A stretch of DNA of 64,000 nucleotides from Rhodocyclales bacterium. GTDB taxonomy: Bacteria > Pseudomonadota > Gammaproteobacteria > Burkholderiales > Rhodocyclaceae. The notes beneath the pieces were generated by a model, which ran no database searches, was not told where the DNA came from, and worked only from the letters and a program-made list of their open reading frames with translations. The DNA lies in NCBI GenBank assembly GCA_016235745.1, contig JACRJA010000062.1:81380-145379 (forward strand), in the 5' to 3' direction. Shown one piece after another: positions 63,861-64,000 of this stretch (within the stretch, counting starts at the first letter, position 1; every line of letters starts with the position of its first letter). Made by a program: the position numbers and the translations under genes.

Positions 63861-64000
63861 ACTACGCCAACGGGTACAAACCCAAGACGGTACTCACCCG
63901 CCTTGGTGAGCTGACCTTTCAGGTGCCCCAGGTGCGTTGCGGCGACTTCTACCCTTCTGCCCTCGAAAAAGGCACCCGCACCGATCAGGCGGTGCATCTG
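63861..64000 (+). mobile_element. IS256-family transposase fragment, continues beyond window
   Basis: The plus-strand frame reads YANGYKPKTVLTRLGELTFQVPQVR then CGDFYPSALEKGTRTDQAVHL to the window edge, matching the N-terminal third of IS256/mutator transposases. The preceding N-terminal residues are missing because the IS481 terminal repeat directly precedes it; the frame from 63818 (MHDVVDQCNRPGPDN) runs through that repeat and is not native. Whether the remainder is intact lies outside the window. Confidence 0.8.

Overview
The window is about 64 kb of GC-rich, gene-dense bacterial chromosome (coding strands dominated by GCC/CTC/CGC codons). It most resembles a betaproteobacterium. The support is a DUF1840 and a DUF3460 gene, an S-adenosylhomocysteine riboswitch before metH, a DksA with a cysteine-poor finger, a ybgC-tolQRAB-pal-cpoB-queEC block, and a large FAD/Fe-S protein at the left edge like the betaproteobacterial DUF3683 family. 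The species cannot be named from the sequence alone.

Layout. 1-7.6 kb: end of a large FAD/Fe-S oxidoreductase, then pyrE, xthA, hpt, a DUF1840 gene, murB and a PACE-type efflux gene. 7.7-12.3 kb: a complete Liv-type branched-chain amino acid ABC importer in the order ATPase, ATPase, permease, permease, binding protein. 12.3-15.2 kb: prfC and a NamZ-like exo-muramidase gene. 15.2-20.8 kb: a compact c-di-GMP module made of a diguanylate cyclase carrying a PhnD-like periplasmic binding domain, a stand-alone solute-binding lipoprotein and a membrane phosphodiesterase with a dead GGDEF domain. 21.5-27.9 kb: a TetR regulator with a perfect palindromic operator and an RND efflux operon. 28-31.1 kb: a bifunctional GGDEF/EAL protein ending in a CZB zinc-binding domain. 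31.1-39.2 kb (minus strand): Ser/Thr kinase, PP2C phosphatase, rph, rdgB, hemW, then an SAH riboswitch and metH. 39.3-45.3 kb (plus): yicC-gmk-rpoZ-spoT, dksA and cysS. 45.3-46.9 kb: DUF3460 and a DnaQ/GIY-YIG nuclease.

46.9-49 kb is the main accessory patch. It holds a RelE/ParE-type toxin-antitoxin pair bracketed by 45-bp direct repeats, three short repeats, a yefM-yoeB pair and a RES-domain toxin pseudogene. 49-53 kb (minus): STAS protein, hslV, hslU and an AEC transporter. 53-59.7 kb: ybgC-tol-pal-cpoB followed by queE and queC. 59.7-62.5 kb: a hybrid histidine kinase with its OmpR-type regulator. 62.5-64 kb: a VOC-family protein, then the last codons of a biotin-carboxylase subunit cut off by mobile DNA (an internally deleted IS481-family element abutting an IS256-family transposase fragment).

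Functional links. Second-messenger signalling is prominent: three c-di-GMP proteins, SpoT plus DksA plus omega for ppGpp, and a kinase/phosphatase pair. The most system-like and least explained unit is the 15.2-20.8 kb cluster, where two periplasmic binding proteins without any ABC permease sit with a cyclase and a phosphodiesterase. No CRISPR array, rRNA or tRNA gene was seen.
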